Shown: piece after piece, positions 62,491 through 64,000 of the stretch | Layout: each line of letters starts with the position of its first letter | How positions within the stretch are numbered: the first letter of the stretch is position 1 | Source: VYFG01 sp965203365 | GTDB lineage: Bacteria > Pseudomonadota > Gammaproteobacteria > Arenicellales > Poriferihabitantaceae | Assembly (NCBI GenBank): GCA_965203365.1 | Contig: OZ241878.1 | Span: 1,922,001 to 1,986,000 of the forward strand | Reading direction: 5' to 3' | DNA: 64,000 nucleotides | Made by a program: the position numbers and the translations under genes | The notes under the pieces: model-generated | What the model was told of the DNA's origin: nothing | What the model saw: the letters and a program-made list of their open reading frames with translations, nothing else | Database searches by the model: none

Positions 62491-62552
62491 AAATATTACC
62501 GTTTTTCGGCGAGGTACAACCAAGTTTCCACCACCGTATCAGGATTCAGTGA
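61557..62552 (+). pseudogene. IS30-family transposase, 3' end replaced by antisense ppsA
   Basis: 331 residues from ATG 61557. An N-terminal helix-turn-helix (MPSGYHPLTHFERDQIHAGW, RGLSKREIARQLERDPTMMA), then the DDE core: GDWELDLIIGVKHRGA (first Asp), HTGTADHGQEFSGLREIAAA (second Asp) and HSGERGLNEHTTSLVRQDFP with KGTDF (Glu). RINRRPRKVLGFRT is the conserved ending; the last 24 residues (EILPFFGEVQ...) are antisense to the 3' end of ppsA, showing that the natural C-terminus is gone. All catalytic residues are present, so the protein might still act on other IS30 ends in trans. Confidence 0.8.
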
Positions 62553-64000
62553 CACACTTTGAATCCCCTCTTCCATCAACCATCGGGCCAGTTCCGGATG
62601 ATCCGACGGTCCCTGTCCGCAAATGCCAACGTATTTTCCTGCCCGGTTGCAGGCCCGAATCGCCATCGACAGCATGGCCTTGACCGCCTCATCGCGTTCA
62701 TCGAACAGTTCCGCGATGGTCGCCGAGTCGCGATCCAGACCCAAGGTAAACTGCGTCAGGTCATTGGAGCCGATTGAAAACCCATCGAAGCGTTCCAGGA
62801 AGCGATCCGCTAGCACCGCATTGGAAGGCAATTCGCACATCATGACAATACGAAGGCCGTTCTTGCCACGTTCCAGGCCCTGTTCCTTGAGCAGCGCCAG
62901 AACCTGATCGGCTTCCCCCAAGGTACGGACGAACGGAATCATGATCTCCACATTGACCAGTCCCATCTCATCCCGCACCCGCCTGATCGCTTCGCATTCG
63001 AGTGCAAAGCAATCACGGAACGAGTCGGCGAGATACCGTGAAGCTCCCCGAAAACCCAGCATGGGATTTTCCTCTTCGGGTTCAAACAATCGCCCGCCCA
63101 ACAGGTTGGCATACTCGTTGGACTTGAAATCGGACAACCGGACAATCACCGGCTTGGGGCAGAAGGCTGCGCCCAACGAGCCGATCCCTTCGACCAGTTT
63201 CTCCACAAAATACCGCCTGGGGTTAGGATACCCCGCCATCCGGCGACTGATTTCCTGACGCAGTTCCTCCGACAGACTCTCGTGTTGCAACACGGCCTTG
63301 GGGTGAACGCCAATGGCATGGTTGATGATGAACTCCAAGCGGGCGAGGCCGACGCCGTGGTTGGGGATTTTCGAAAAGGCAAAGGCCCGTTCGGGATTGC
63401 CCACATTCATGGCGATCTTGAACCCGATTTCAGGCATACTGTCGAGGTCCGTCGTCAGCACCTCGAAATCCAGCCGCCCAGCATAGACCTGCCCGGTTTC
63501 CCCTTCTGCGCAGGATACCGTGACCTCGGCTCCATCACTCAGCACCCGAGTGGCATCTTCGCACCCCACGATAGCCGGGACACCCAGTTCTCGGGCGATG
63601 ATGGCAGCATGACAAGTGCGCCCTCCTCGATTGGTCAGAATGGCGGCGGCCCGTTTCATGATCGGCTCCCAGTCCGGGTCGGTCATGTCGGTCACCAACA
63701 CATCCCCCTCAGCGACCTTGTGCAGTTCATCCACACTCCCGACTTGCCGCACCTTGCCGCAGCCGATGCGTTGCCCTACACTGCGGCCAGTGACAAGCAC
63801 TTCGCCTCTTTCCTTGAGCCAGAACCGTTCCAGGGTCCGACCACGGTCACGACTGCGGACCGTCTCCGGACGGGCCTGGAGAATCATCAATTCCCCTGTC
63901 AGACCGTCCTTCCCCCATTCAATGTCCATGTGCCGACCGTAATGCTGGCCAATGGTCACCGCCAATCTGGCCAAGGCGGTAACCTCCTCGTCAGAAAGGG
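62496..64000 (-). CDS. ppsA: Phosphoenolpyruvate synthase, C-terminal ~500 residues (runs off the window)
   Basis: The frame is open to the right edge, so the N-terminal part lies outside. Visible: end of the ATP-grasp domain (GQHYGRHMDIEWGKDG), the phosphohistidine swivel NRGGRTCHAAIIARELGVPA, and the PEP/pyruvate TIM barrel with NPMLGFRGASRY, VEIMIPFVRTLGEADQVL, GSNDLTQFTLGLDRDSA and YVGICGQGPSDHPELARWL (catalytic Cys). The enzyme converts pyruvate and ATP to PEP for gluconeogenesis and is regulated by PpsR (gene at 43.7 kb). The stop codon (62496-62498) is intact, but an IS30 remnant lies right behind it, so its native terminator has probably been lost. Confidence 0.95.
   Translation of the reverse strand, partial: LSDEEVTALARLAVTIGQHYGRHMDIEWGKDGLTGELMILQARPETVRSRDRGRTLERFWLKERGEVLVTGRSVGQRIGCGKVRQVGSVDELHKVAEGDVLVTDMTDPDWEPIMKRAAAILTNRGGRTCHAAIIARELGVPAIVGCEDATRVLSDGAEVTVSCAEGETGQVYAGRLDFEVLTTDLDSMPEIGFKIAMNVGNPERAFAFSKIPNHGVGLARLEFIINHAIGVHPKAVLQHESLSEELRQEISRRMAGYPNPRRYFVEKLVEGIGSLGAAFCPKPVIVRLSDFKSNEYANLLGGRLFEPEEENPMLGFRGASRYLADSFRDCFALECEAIRRVRDEMGLVNVEIMIPFVRTLGEADQVLALLKEQGLERGKNGLRIVMMCELPSNAVLADRFLERFDGFSIGSNDLTQFTLGLDRDSATIAELFDERDEAVKAMLSMAIRACNRAGKYVGICGQGPSDHPELARWLMEEGIQSVSLNPDTVVETWLYLAEKR

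Overview
The window looks like a piece of a GC-rich gammaproteobacterial chromosome. The housekeeping set (ppsR, ppsA, clpB with a sigma-32-type promoter, pdxA-rsmA, plsC, glmU, exbB/exbD, ribA) is of gammaproteobacterial type. The many genes for methylated amines, betaines, CoA esters and sulfonation suggest a marine or host-associated heterotroph; that habitat is inference only. No tRNA, rRNA or CRISPR array was recognised.

Layout. 1-5 kb: end of an EamA transporter, an enolase-superfamily gene close to hydroxyproline-betaine epimerase, a decayed RND efflux pump, and a transsulfuration pair (cystathionine gamma-synthase/lyase and cystathionine beta-synthase). 5-11 kb: ChrA-type transporter, a broken IS1-type transposase, and an MttB-family methyltransferase overlapping an MmgE/PrpD gene. 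11-15 kb: a decayed stretch (transposase scrap, shattered thermonuclease gene, frameshifted acetyltransferase) around an intact DUF262 restriction-type gene. 15-20 kb: AEC transporter, ribA, acyl-CoA dehydrogenase, cytoplasmic molybdopterin oxidoreductase. 20.5-25 kb: an AT-richer island with a large type IIG restriction-modification gene that carries a run of 20 C inside its reading frame, a small winged-helix gene, and a solitary IS30-like end beside a nested hairpin. 25-33 kb: acyl-CoA dehydrogenase/phosphotransferase pair, threonate-dehydrogenase-like protein, CDGSH protein, Nudix hydrolase, dimethylglycine-dehydrogenase-like flavoprotein, EutA-like racemase. 33-39 kb: tandem GFA protein, exported beta-propeller with a thioredoxin-like partner, and a compact operon of two paralogous sulfotransferases, an arylmalonate-decarboxylase-like protein and an exporter. 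39.7-54.9 kb: mostly core genes (clpB, ppsR, a GntR-controlled ABC operon, gmhB-plsC, pdxA-rsmA, atl, exbBD, glmU). 55-62.5 kb: an IS30-bounded island holding one 1818-residue helicase/nuclease protein. 62.5-64 kb: 3' part of ppsA, running off the window.

How the parts fit. Catabolism of methylated nitrogen compounds is a recurring theme (HpbD-like epimerase, MttB family, dimethylglycine dehydrogenase family, EutA-like protein), although these genes are not in one operon. Four restriction/defence-type proteins (DUF262, type IIG R-M, DUF3883, helicase-nuclease) are scattered through the window, the larger ones in AT-richer DNA close to insertion-sequence debris. The number of broken genes (RND pump, thermonuclease, acetyltransferase, three or four transposase fragments, a GmhB that has lost its catalytic nucleophile) points to a genome undergoing IS-driven erosion.

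Most noteworthy: the poly-C tract that should make the type IIG enzyme phase-variable; the helicase-nuclease fused to a GreA/GreB-type C-terminal domain between IS30 copies; the palindromic operator over the promoter of the ABC/GntR operon; and the in-frame but catalytically disabled gmhB.
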